Positions 1-5,435 of a DNA stretch of 5,554 nt are shown here, piece after piece (the stretch's first letter is position 1; each line of letters opens with the position of its first letter). Below the pieces are notes generated by a model. That model did not search any database and was not told where the DNA came from. It saw nothing but the letters and a program-made list of their open reading frames with translations. This DNA is from CAVDRM01 sp963626285 (GTDB lineage Bacteria; Bacillota; Clostridia; Christensenellales; Aristaeellaceae), in assembly GCA_963626285.1 (NCBI GenBank), contig CAVFWQ010000110.1, positions 1 through 5,554 on the forward strand. The letters are read 5' to 3'. A program made the translations under genes and the position numbers.

Positions 1-381
1 CATATAGGGGACGCTGTAGAGATTTTCCGGGTCGTAGTCGGGATTGAGCAGCCAGCTCAGGGTGTACTTCATGTTCGGCACATTGTCGAAGTTAATCGGC
101 TGGATCAAGTCCTCAATCAGCATTCGCTCCACGCAGTAATCAGAGGGGAATACCAAGTCATACGCGCCGGGACTGACACGGAGCTGCACCATCATGTCCT
201 CGTTTGTCGTAAAGCACATATAGTTAACATGAATGCCGGTTTCCTCTTCAAACTGTTCCAAGACGCCGTCTGCAATGTAATCTTCCCAGTTGTACACATT
301 GACAACTTCCTGAGCGGCGAATGCGGGGCAGACGGCGATGCAGCACAGGATGAGCGCAAGAGCAAGAGCGAGTTTTTTCAT
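1..381 (-). CDS. potD: Spermidine/putrescine-binding protein PotD, N-terminal part (runs off window)
   Basis: This is the extracytoplasmic substrate-binding protein of a polyamine ABC importer. Only the first 127 residues are in the window; the frame is open to base 1, and roughly the last 220 residues expected for the family lie outside. The start is an ATG with a GGAGG ribosome binding site (391-395) nine bases upstream, 19 bp after the potC stop. Residues 1-22 form a signal peptide (KK, then a hydrophobic core, then AFA before Ala23). The mature N-terminus has the PotD landmarks: VYNWEDYI (29-36), YDLVFPSDY (74-82) and YSVPYM at the window edge. W32, Y35, S80 and Y82 fall where E. coli PotD has the ligand-contacting W34, Y37, S83 and Y85, so binding of putrescine or spermidine is a good inference. 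Cysteines at 13, 14 and 18 lack a proper lipobox (residue -1 is L, C and V), which is odd for a monoderm. Confidence 0.93.
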   Translation of the reverse strand, partial: MKKLALALALILCCIAVCPAFAAQEVVNVYNWEDYIADGVLEQFEEETGIHVNYMCFTTNEDMMVQLRVSPGAYDLVFPSDYCVERMLIEDLIQPINFDNVPNMKYTLSWLLNPDYDPENLYSVPYM

Positions 382-400
382 CTTAGTATTCCTCCGTTTA

Positions 401-1177
401 TCAGTTTTTTTCTGAGACCTTGTTGGCGCGGTGGTTGACAACAAGGAGCAATACAAGCAGGGAGACGAACATCAGCGCGGACAGGGCGTTCATGGTCGGT
501 TTGATGCCCTTTCTCGCCTGCGAGTAAATGAGGGTGGAAAGATTTTGGACAAGCGGGCTGGTGGTAAAATAACTGATGGTGAAATCATCCAGCGACAGGG
601 TAAACGCCAGCATCGCGCCCGTGACAACACCCTGCATAATCTCCGGCAGAATCACATGAAAGAGCGCGTAGGTGGGCGTTGCGCCCAAATCCAGAGCCGC
701 CTCGTAGCTGTGCTTGTTCATCTGTTTGAGCTTTGGCAGCACCGACAGAATGACATAAGGCGTATCAAAGGTGATATGCGCCAGCAGCATGGTGACATAG
801 CCGCGCTCGACCTTGGTGAAGATGAACAGCAGCATGAGCGAGATGCCTGTCACAATGTCCGGCATGGTCATGGGGATGTTGGTCAGCGTCATCATCAGCG
901 CCTGCGGCCGTTTTTTCATTGCATGAATGCCGATGGCCGCCAAAGTCCCCAAAATGGTGGCGAAGACGGCTGCAAGCATGGCGATGGTCAAAGTGATATA
1001 CAGCGCGTGCATGATGGAAGCATCGCTGAAAAGCTCGGCATACCAGCGGAAGGAAAAGCCTTCCCATTTGGCGCGGCTCTTTCCGGCATTAAAGGACTGC
1101 ACAATCAGCACCACGATGGGAATGTACAGGAAAAACAGGACGATGCCCAGATAAAACCGTTTGATAAATTTCATCAT
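401..1177 (-). CDS. potC: Spermidine/putrescine ABC transporter permease PotC
   Basis: This is the second inner-membrane permease subunit of the polyamine importer, pairing with PotB to form the translocation path. It has 258 residues, normal for PotC, with about six hydrophobic segments (near 10-28, 58-82, 103-121, 127-148, 180-200 and 231-247). The cytoplasmic EAA loop that docks on the ATPase is intact: E159-A160-A161, G165, then L177-P178 in the EAA-x3-G-x9-I-x-LP pattern with Val at the Ile position. The first ATG overlaps the potB stop by 4 bp (ATGA), a sign of translational coupling. GGGAG lies nine bases upstream. A second ATG follows immediately, but the first has the better spacing. 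After the stop, 19 bp separate it from potD. PotC is chosen over PotB by length, gene order and the short N-terminus. Confidence 0.94.
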   Translation of the reverse strand: MMKFIKRFYLGIVLFFLYIPIVVLIVQSFNAGKSRAKWEGFSFRWYAELFSDASIMHALYITLTIAMLAAVFATILGTLAAIGIHAMKKRPQALMMTLTNIPMTMPDIVTGISLMLLFIFTKVERGYVTMLLAHITFDTPYVILSVLPKLKQMNKHSYEAALDLGATPTYALFHVILPEIMQGVVTGAMLAFTLSLDDFTISYFTTSPLVQNLSTLIYSQARKGIKPTMNALSALMFVSLLVLLLVVNHRANKVSEKN

Positions 1178-2163
1178 ATCGTACTGCTCCCTTCACCATC
1201 CGGATCAACCTTGCGCAAAAGCCCAAGGCTCAGCAAAATCAAAATCATCATGATGAGCGACAGGGCGCTGCCGCCGTTCCAGTCGTTGGCGGTCAGGAAG
1301 GTACGCTCGATCGAATCGCCGAACATTTCCGTATTGCCGCCGCCCAGGAGACGCGGAATGAAGAAGGTGGTAACGGCGGGCATGAATACCATCGTAATGC
1401 CGGATACGATGCCGGGCAGGGACAGGGGGAGCGTGACTTTATAAAAGGTGCGCCACCTGTCACAGCCCAAATCCATCGCGGCCTCGGACAGCTTGTAGTC
1501 CATCTTGCTCAGCACGTTGTAGATGGGGAAGACCATGAACGGCAGGTAGTTATAGACCATGCCCAGCAAAACGGCCTCACTGTTGTACATGAGCTGCCGT
1601 CTGCCAAGCCCAAGCCATTCCAAGAGGTTGTTGATGAGCCCGTTGTCCTCCAGCAGGCTCATCCATGCAATGGTGCGGAGCAGAAAATTCATCCACATCG
1701 GGATGATAAACAGCACCACGATGGTCGAGCCTAGCTTAAATTCCCTGTCCGCCATGATATAGGCGACGGGATATCCCAACACAAGGCAGACGATGGTGCA
1801 GAGAAATGCCATCCAGAGCGAATACAGCAGCGTATCCACATTGACGCTTCCGCGGCCAAAGCCCATTGAGGCGGGGTCAATGCCTGCCGCGGAGAGCTGT
1901 GCGTTCATTTCATAGTTGGAATCCCAGAAATTTTTGAAATTATTCAGCGTAAATGCACCGTTCTTGTCCGTAAAGGCATAATAGGCAATCAGAATACAGG
2001 GAAGGACGGTGAACAGAATCATCCAAAGCGTATAGGGAGTGGAAAACAGCGGGCGATTCAGTCCGTGGCGGCGCCTGGAGTACAGCACGATCAGCGCAAT
2101 GAATACGCCGAGGCCGATGACAAGCACAGCCAGCGCCCAAGAGGGAAGCTGCAAAGTGGTCAT
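1174..2163 (-). CDS. potB: Spermidine/putrescine ABC transporter permease PotB, with N-terminal extension
   Basis: This is the first permease subunit of the polyamine importer in the cytoplasmic membrane. The EAA loop is clear: E227-A228-A229, G233 and L245-P246. The segment CLVLGYPVAYIMA (126-138) is typical of PotB-type permeases. At 329 residues it is longer than the roughly 275-290 usual for the family. Two places account for this: an N-terminal stretch of about 35 residues with an extra hydrophobic segment (about 9-28) ending in Arg30-Arg31-Arg32, before the normal first helix (45-63), and a polar insert at about 82-108 before the second helix. The start is supported by AGGAGGGAG (2175-2183) embedded in the last potA codons; no better ATG lies near residue 35. 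It follows potA by 6 bp and overlaps potC by 4 bp. Seven membrane segments are therefore likely instead of six. Confidence 0.93.
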   Translation of the reverse strand: MTTLQLPSWALAVLVIGLGVFIALIVLYSRRRHGLNRPLFSTPYTLWMILFTVLPCILIAYYAFTDKNGAFTLNNFKNFWDSNYEMNAQLSAAGIDPASMGFGRGSVNVDTLLYSLWMAFLCTIVCLVLGYPVAYIMADREFKLGSTIVVLFIIPMWMNFLLRTIAWMSLLEDNGLINNLLEWLGLGRRQLMYNSEAVLLGMVYNYLPFMVFPIYNVLSKMDYKLSEAAMDLGCDRWRTFYKVTLPLSLPGIVSGITMVFMPAVTTFFIPRLLGGGNTEMFGDSIERTFLTANDWNGGSALSLIMMILILLSLGLLRKVDPDGEGSSTI

Positions 2164-2169
2164 CAGTCT

Positions 2170-3225
2170 TTACTCTCCCTCCTGCATTTTGTGCATGATG
2201 TGAATGTTGAACGGAACAACGGTCAGGCCGACACGCGAGCCTTCCGGCTGCATGGTGGTGGAATGCACCTTCCAAATGGAATGACCGGCATCAATCATCA
2301 TTTCGTAATGGACACCCTTGAACAGTACGGAGCGGACAACGCCCGTAAGCTGCCCCATGTCCTCGCCCACCAGCAGAATGTCCTCCGGACGGATAACGAC
2401 ATCGACCGGCGTATTTTCACCGAATCCCTCATCAACACAGGCAAAGCGCGTCCCGCAGAATTCCACCAGTTCGTCCTTGAGCATCGTGCCGGACACGATG
2501 TTGCTTTCGCCGATAAAATTGGCGACAAAGGCATTTTGGGGCTCATCATAAATGCGCTTTGGCGTGCCGATTTGCAGCACATGGCCGCCGTGCATGACGG
2601 CGATGGTATCGGACATCGTGAGCGCTTCCTCCTGGTCGTGCGTGACATAGATAAAGGTGATGCCCAGCCGCTGCTGCATGGATTTCAGCTCCAGCTGCAT
2701 CTCCTTGCGCAGTTTTAAATCCAGTGCGCCCAGCGGCTCATCCAGCAAAAGCACCTCCGGTTCGTTGACAAGAGCGCGGGCAATGGCGATGCGCTGCTGC
2801 TGACCGCCGGAGAGAGAATCCACGCCGCGCTTTCCGTAGCCGGAAAGGTTGACCAAATCCAGCATTTTATCAACGCGCCGCTTAATCTCATCCTTGGGCA
2901 TTTTTTTGATTTTAAGGCCGAAGGCAATATTGTCGGCGACGTTCAGATGGGGGAAAAGCGCATACTTCTGAAAAACCGTATTGACCCTGCGCTTATAGGG
3001 CGGAATGTCCGTAATGTCTTTGCCGTCAAAAATCACGCGTCCTTCCGTCGGCGTTTCAAAACCGCCGATGATGCGCAGGGTCGTTGTTTTGCCGCATCCC
3101 GACGGGCCTAAAAGCGTCACGAATTCCTTTTTCCGGATGTACAGATTGATGTTGTTTAAAACGGTCACTCCGTCATATTCCTTGGAGATGTTCTCCAGCG
3201 TGATGAGACGCGGCTGCTCGGACAT
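2170..3225 (-). CDS. potA: Spermidine/putrescine ABC transporter ATP-binding protein PotA
   Basis: This is the cytoplasmic ATPase that drives PotBC by ATP hydrolysis. All nucleotide-binding elements are present: Walker A GPSGCGKTT (40-48), Q-loop Q86, signature LSGGQQQR (138-145), Walker B VLLLDEP (158-164) with catalytic E163, D-loop ALD (167-169) and switch histidine H196. A C-terminal TOBE-type regulatory domain follows from about 240 to 345 (VVIRPEDILL at 276-285). The length of 351 residues is normal for PotA-like importer ATPases. The ATG has AGGAGG nine bases upstream, in the 22-bp gap after the regulator stop. The last codons carry the ribosome binding site for potB, so translation of the two genes is probably coupled. 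The ATPase alone could serve another type-I importer (iron or sulfate, for example), but the following potB, potC and potD genes settle the polyamine assignment. Confidence 0.96.
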   Translation of the reverse strand: MSEQPRLITLENISKEYDGVTVLNNINLYIRKKEFVTLLGPSGCGKTTTLRIIGGFETPTEGRVIFDGKDITDIPPYKRRVNTVFQKYALFPHLNVADNIAFGLKIKKMPKDEIKRRVDKMLDLVNLSGYGKRGVDSLSGGQQQRIAIARALVNEPEVLLLDEPLGALDLKLRKEMQLELKSMQQRLGITFIYVTHDQEEALTMSDTIAVMHGGHVLQIGTPKRIYDEPQNAFVANFIGESNIVSGTMLKDELVEFCGTRFACVDEGFGENTPVDVVIRPEDILLVGEDMGQLTGVVRSVLFKGVHYEMMIDAGHSIWKVHSTTMQPEGSRVGLTVVPFNIHIMHKMQEGE

Positions 3226-3247
3226 GGGACAGACCCTCCTTCAAAAA

Positions 3248-3790
3248 TCAGAAATTAGGGGGTGTGGACACCCAGATGAATTTAGCGGTGCGATGACCGT
3301 TATTTTCGATGCGATGACCTGCGGCGGGATGGATGCAGAAGCTCTCGCCCGCACGGATTCGATGGCGCTTGCTGCCCAAGACAAGCGTGATGGTACCCTG
3401 CAGACAGTAGCCGAATTCCTCACCCTCGTGCGGCGGCATTTCTTCGGTCACGCCGCGCTCTCCCAAGGTCACCAAGATAGGTTCCATTTTGTTTTTCTGC
3501 GCGCTTGGAACGAGCCAGGTGATATTGCCCCTCAGCGTTTCTTCGTCCTCTTTGATGAACATATCGTCCTGAGAAAAGACGATCTTTTCGGGTTGCGCAT
3601 CAGAAAAGAATTCCTGAAGTGTTGTGCCGAGCGCCTCCAGCATATCGGTCAGGGTGGCGATAGAGGGAGAGGCAAGGTCTCTTTCGACCTGTGAAATAAA
3701 TCCCTTGGAAAGCTCGCATCGGTCAGCCATTTCCTCCTGCGTCAGATTCTTCTGCTGTCTGAGGAGCTTCAGCTTTTCGCCGATATTCAC
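3248..3790 (-). CDS. XRE-family regulator with C-terminal cupin domain (PuuR-like)
   Basis: This is a 180-residue transcription factor. An N-terminal XRE helix-turn-helix (about 3-60; recognition region LTQEEMADRCELSKGFIS, 16-33) is joined to a C-terminal cupin (about 105-176) that would sense a small ligand. Cupin motif 1 is PPHEGEEFGYCLQG (119-132) with H121 and E125; motif 2 is PAAGHRIEN (155-163) with H159, so a reduced metal site is possible. The architecture matches PuuR-type regulators of polyamine metabolism, and being first gene of potABCD suggests control of polyamine uptake. The start chosen is GTG at 3790, six bases after AGGAGGAG (3797-3804). The frame stays open upstream to an ATG at 3961, but that reading crosses the promoter and operators and adds a non-domain leader of 57 residues, so it is rejected. 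Autoregulation through the twin palindromes upstream is likely. The ligand is not shown by sequence. Confidence 0.93.
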   Translation of the reverse strand: MNIGEKLKLLRQQKNLTQEEMADRCELSKGFISQVERDLASPSIATLTDMLEALGTTLQEFFSDAQPEKIVFSQDDMFIKEDEETLRGNITWLVPSAQKNKMEPILVTLGERGVTEEMPPHEGEEFGYCLQGTITLVLGSKRHRIRAGESFCIHPAAGHRIENNGHRTAKFIWVSTPPNF

Positions 3791-3796
3791 GATATT

Positions 3797-3804
3797 CTCC
3801 TCCT
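3797..3804 (-). promoter_or_regulatory. Ribosome binding site that fixes the GTG start of the XRE-cupin regulator
   Basis: On the minus strand AGGAGGAG lies six bases before GTG AAT ATC GGC. This strong site at ideal spacing places the start at 3790, exactly where homology to XRE proteins begins (VNIGEKLKLLR). The upstream in-frame ATG at 3961 lies inside the repeat element, upstream of the promoter. Confidence 0.9.
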
Positions 3805-3833
3805 TTTTATCTAATCGTGAAAGGCGTTTCCTC

Positions 3834-3852
3834 CGGTTTAGAAAAACTAAAC
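3834..3852. promoter_or_regulatory. Operator-like palindrome, distal copy
   Basis: The 19-mer CGGTTTAGAAAAACTAAAC contains the perfect palindrome GTTTAG-N5-CTAAAC (3836-3852) with an A5 centre. It is repeated exactly, in opposite orientation, at 3871-3889; the two centres are 35 bp apart. It lies in the 5' leader of the regulator-potABCD transcript, about 45-60 bases after the predicted start. The dyad suits a dimeric helix-turn-helix protein, and the XRE-cupin product of the next gene is the obvious candidate. Binding is inferred. Confidence 0.75.
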
Positions 3853-3870
3853 TCAAAATCAAGATGACGG

Positions 3871-3889
3871 GTTTAGTTTTTCTAAACCG
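3871..3889. promoter_or_regulatory. Operator-like palindrome, promoter-proximal copy
   Basis: This is the exact reverse complement of the copy at 3834-3852 and carries the same GTTTAG-N5-CTAAAC dyad (3871-3887, with T5 in the centre on the plus strand). It begins about 14 bp after the -10 box, so a bound protein would sit on the initially transcribed region and block initiation or early elongation. No other copy of GTTTAG-N5-CTAAAC was seen in the window. The two copies together could also fold into a 19-bp RNA hairpin. Confidence 0.75.
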
Positions 3890-3902
3890 CAAAACAAAAG
3901 AT

Positions 3903-3931
3903 ATTAAACCACAGCATATGTGTTCTGTCAA
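3903..3931 (-). promoter_or_regulatory. Promoter of the regulator-potABCD operon
   Basis: On the minus strand a perfect -35 box TTGACA (3926-3931) and a -10 box TTTAAT (3903-3908, five of six matches to TATAAT) are separated by exactly 17 bp. The predicted start is near 3896, leaving a leader of about 105 bases before the GTG. Both operator-like palindromes lie in that leader, and the MITE-like element ends 18 bp upstream of the -35 box (10 bp including only the flanking repeat boundary at 3941). No other convincing promoter is seen before potA, potB, potC or potD, so this one probably drives all five genes. Confidence 0.87.
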
Positions 3932-3940
3932 TAGCTTTTC

Positions 3941-3949
3941 ATAAAAAAG
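3941..3949. repeat. Left copy of putative 9-bp target-site duplication
   Basis: ATAAAAAAG abuts the left inverted repeat and is identical to 4101-4109. The match is exactly 9 bp and stops on both sides. Chance identity is made easier by the A-rich content, but the precise abutment to both inverted-repeat ends favours duplication at insertion. Confidence 0.72.
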
Positions 3950-4100
3950 CACGGAAATCAATTTTGTGAATATCTATGCGTTTTACGCTTTTGCTTGTAG
4001 CATAAATCGCCGGAAAGTAGATTTTTCACGATGAAAAATCGTGGATTTTAAGAAAACTTTCGCCTTGAATAAATAATTATTCTGAAAATTGATTTCCGTG
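3950..4100. mobile_element. MITE-like 151-bp element with terminal inverted repeats
   Basis: The ends are perfect 16-bp inverted repeats, CACGGAAATCAATTTT at 3950-3965 and its complement at 4085-4100; pairing extends to 21 of 23 positions. Directly outside both ends is the same 9-mer ATAAAAAAG (3941-3949 and 4101-4109), as expected of a target-site duplication. The interior has further self-complementary parts: GAAAGT (4013-4018) with ACTTTC (4056-4061), TATGC (3975-3979) with GCATA (4000-4004), and a near-central hairpin CACGAT-GAAAA-ATCGTG (4027-4043). There is no coding capacity. This is the structure of a non-autonomous miniature inverted-repeat element that depends on a transposase elsewhere. 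The parent family is not recognised; 9-bp duplications occur in several IS families. Mobility is inferred from structure only. Confidence 0.75.
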
Positions 4101-4109
4101 ATAAAAAAG
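4101..4109. repeat. Right copy of putative 9-bp target-site duplication
   Basis: ATAAAAAAG directly follows the right inverted repeat. Removing 3950-4109 would rejoin the presumed empty site, leaving one copy of the 9-mer between the operon promoter region and the terminator of the upstream gene. Confidence 0.72.
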
Positions 4110-4170
4110 TGTGAGGACACAAGAATTGACATGATTTTTTATGAATGTACGATAGATTTTTTCATGCAAA

Positions 4171-4195
4171 CAAAAAAGCGGCAAATTACGCCGCT
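4171..4195 (-). terminator. Rho-independent terminator of the DUF4317-family gene
   Basis: On the minus strand the stem AGCGGC / GCCGCT (4190-4195 with 4177-4182) encloses a 7-base loop and runs into a six-T tract (4172-4177). It begins 22 bases after the stop codon at 4217. The GC-rich stem plus T tract is on the minus strand only; the plus strand lacks a following T tract. It separates this gene from the pot operon downstream. Confidence 0.88.
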
Positions 4196-4216
4196 CAGTG
4201 AAAATATGAAAACTGT

Positions 4217-5365
4217 TTATTGCTCTTCGCTTGCAATATTTACGTTGATTCCGTTGACCTCCACGCCTTCTTCGGCTCGGATAAGGATATACTTTTTCCC
4301 GTTGATGAATCCTGTTTTCAGCATATCGCCGCAGTCTGGCGCGACATGGATGACCACGCCGGGCGTCCGCACCTCAAACTGCTTGGGGTTGACAATGTTG
4401 GCAGCGCTCAAGGTCGTGCCGCGGCCGAACTGCTCATCGAATTTTTGTTCAAAGGCTTCTGCCTTTTCGACAGGAACGCCGCAGTTTTCCAGGAGGGAGC
4501 GCACCTCAGGCGCGGACACAATGGGCGCTTCGGCTTTTTTATCCTCCTTCGTCTGCTCGATTTTTTCGGCAATCTGCTCATGGACGGCCTGCATGACCTC
4601 AAAGTTCAGGTCTTCGGTCAATGTATCCTTTAAAATTGCCTGAAAGGTCTCCTTCTGAGCGGGCGCAGGCATGGGCAACTCGGTATGGAAGAGCGCATCC
4701 GTCAGTTCCTCATGCGTCATTTCGGGGTCACGGACATAGTAGAGCGCATTATAGATATTGCTTGCACGATCGTCGAAGGCTGGAAACATAAAGCCTGCCT
4801 CCGGCGCACCGACCAGCCATTCCGGCTGGCTGGCATGAAATTCATTTTCCTGTGTTCGGTAGCTTAGAACAGGCTTGCTCAGTTTGACGGGGCAGATGCA
4901 GCAGACAAAATAAGAGAACACCGTTTCGTTCAGCGTATCATCCAAAACACGCTGGGCATCCTTGGCGCGATGCGGCACATCATAGGTATCGTGCATCAGA
5001 AGGATCAGATAGTTTTCTTCCATATGAACGGAGTCGATGATGGTCTGATACAGCATATTGACCAAATCGGTATCCTTAAGCGCGCTGTCCCGCAAATTCA
5101 TCAAAAACCGGTGCTGTTCGCTGTTCATCACCTGCTCCGGCGAAAAGACGATATCAATGCCTGTTTGTCCGGGCGTTCCGGATAAAATGCGCTTGAACAG
5201 CGCCATGTATTTGCTCACATCCTCCTCCGGAACGGAAATCATAGGCGTATCAAAGACGGAAAGAATTTCACCCTTTGTTGTTACATAGCAGCCGTGAATG
5301 CCGGGAATATTTCCCTTTTTGGGGTCAAAGCGGCGCTTGATTTCCGCCAGCTCCTTCTTGTTCAT
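4217..5365 (-). CDS. DUF4317-family protein of unknown function
   Basis: This 382-residue protein resembles the DUF4317 family, known to me mainly from Clostridia and without established function. Family-like features are the N-terminus MNKKELAEIKRRF (1-13) followed by GCYV (25-28), a cysteine pair and CPVKL (155-162), and GAPEAGFMFPAFDDR (186-200) followed by YNALYYV (205-211). No signal peptide or membrane helix is seen, so it is probably cytoplasmic. Residues 255-280 are charged and probably helical; the last 60 or so look like a small beta-rich domain (VRTPGVVIHVAP, 332-343). The start at 5365 is preferred over the in-frame ATG at 5386: it has GAAGG ten bases upstream and the family N-terminus, whereas the earlier ATG has no ribosome binding site and lies very close to the predicted transcription start. 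It has its own promoter and terminator, so it is monocistronic; a link to polyamine uptake is not shown. Confidence 0.87.
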   Translation of the reverse strand: MNKKELAEIKRRFDPKKGNIPGIHGCYVTTKGEILSVFDTPMISVPEEDVSKYMALFKRILSGTPGQTGIDIVFSPEQVMNSEQHRFLMNLRDSALKDTDLVNMLYQTIIDSVHMEENYLILLMHDTYDVPHRAKDAQRVLDDTLNETVFSYFVCCICPVKLSKPVLSYRTQENEFHASQPEWLVGAPEAGFMFPAFDDRASNIYNALYYVRDPEMTHEELTDALFHTELPMPAPAQKETFQAILKDTLTEDLNFEVMQAVHEQIAEKIEQTKEDKKAEAPIVSAPEVRSLLENCGVPVEKAEAFEQKFDEQFGRGTTLSAANIVNPKQFEVRTPGVVIHVAPDCGDMLKTGFINGKKYILIRAEEGVEVNGINVNIASEEQ

Positions 5366-5380
5366 AGATACATGACCTTC

Positions 5381-5397
5381 TTTCATTTAAAATGAAA
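5381..5397. promoter_or_regulatory. Palindrome over the start of the DUF4317 transcript
   Basis: TTTCATTT-A-AAATGAAA is a perfect 8-bp dyad with a one-base centre, lying just downstream of the predicted transcription start (near 5400) and upstream of the ribosome binding site. It could be an operator, but it is AT-rich and short, so chance is possible. Confidence 0.35.
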
Positions 5398-5406
5398 ACG
5401 AAAAGC

Positions 5407-5435
5407 ATTATAGCACAAAATCGCTCTGCTGCAAA
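5407..5435 (-). promoter_or_regulatory. Promoter of the DUF4317-family gene
   Basis: On the minus strand TGCTATAAT gives a perfect -10 box (5407-5412) with an extended TGn element. The -35 box TTTGCA (5430-5435, four of six matches) sits 17 bp upstream; the extended -10 would offset its weakness. The predicted start is near 5400, giving a leader of about 35 bases before the ATG at 5365. Confidence 0.82.

Noticed and set aside
431..1444. Long plus-strand open frame opposite potC and potB
   Set aside because: It is antisense to two clear permease genes with intact EAA loops. Its product is rich in His, Gln, Arg and Gly with no recognisable domain and no ribosome binding site, as expected of a shadow frame.
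2065..2718. Plus-strand open frame opposite potA and potB
   Set aside because: It is antisense to the ATPase gene with all nucleotide-binding motifs intact; no recognisable domain and a composition typical of a reverse-frame shadow.
3005..3694. Plus-strand open frame opposite the regulator and potA start
   Set aside because: It spans the intergenic junction of two well-supported minus-strand genes and has no domain or ribosome binding site support.
3834..3889. Twin palindromes as a CRISPR fragment or terminator
   Set aside because: There are only two copies, in inverted rather than direct orientation, with an 18-base spacer, and no T tract follows the stem on the minus strand.
3836..3889. 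Polyamine-sensing riboswitch in the operon leader
   Set aside because: Leader structure is fully explained by the two DNA palindromes; no known aptamer core is visible.
3791..3961. N-terminal extension of the XRE-cupin regulator to the ATG at 3961
   Set aside because: The added 57 residues would be encoded by the element's terminal repeat, the promoter and both operators. The GTG at 3790 has an ideal ribosome binding site and matches the start of the helix-turn-helix domain.
5366..5386. Upstream ATG at 5386 as start of the DUF4317-family gene
   Set aside because: It has no ribosome binding site, lies about 14 bases from the predicted transcription start, and adds seven residues before the family-typical MNKK start.
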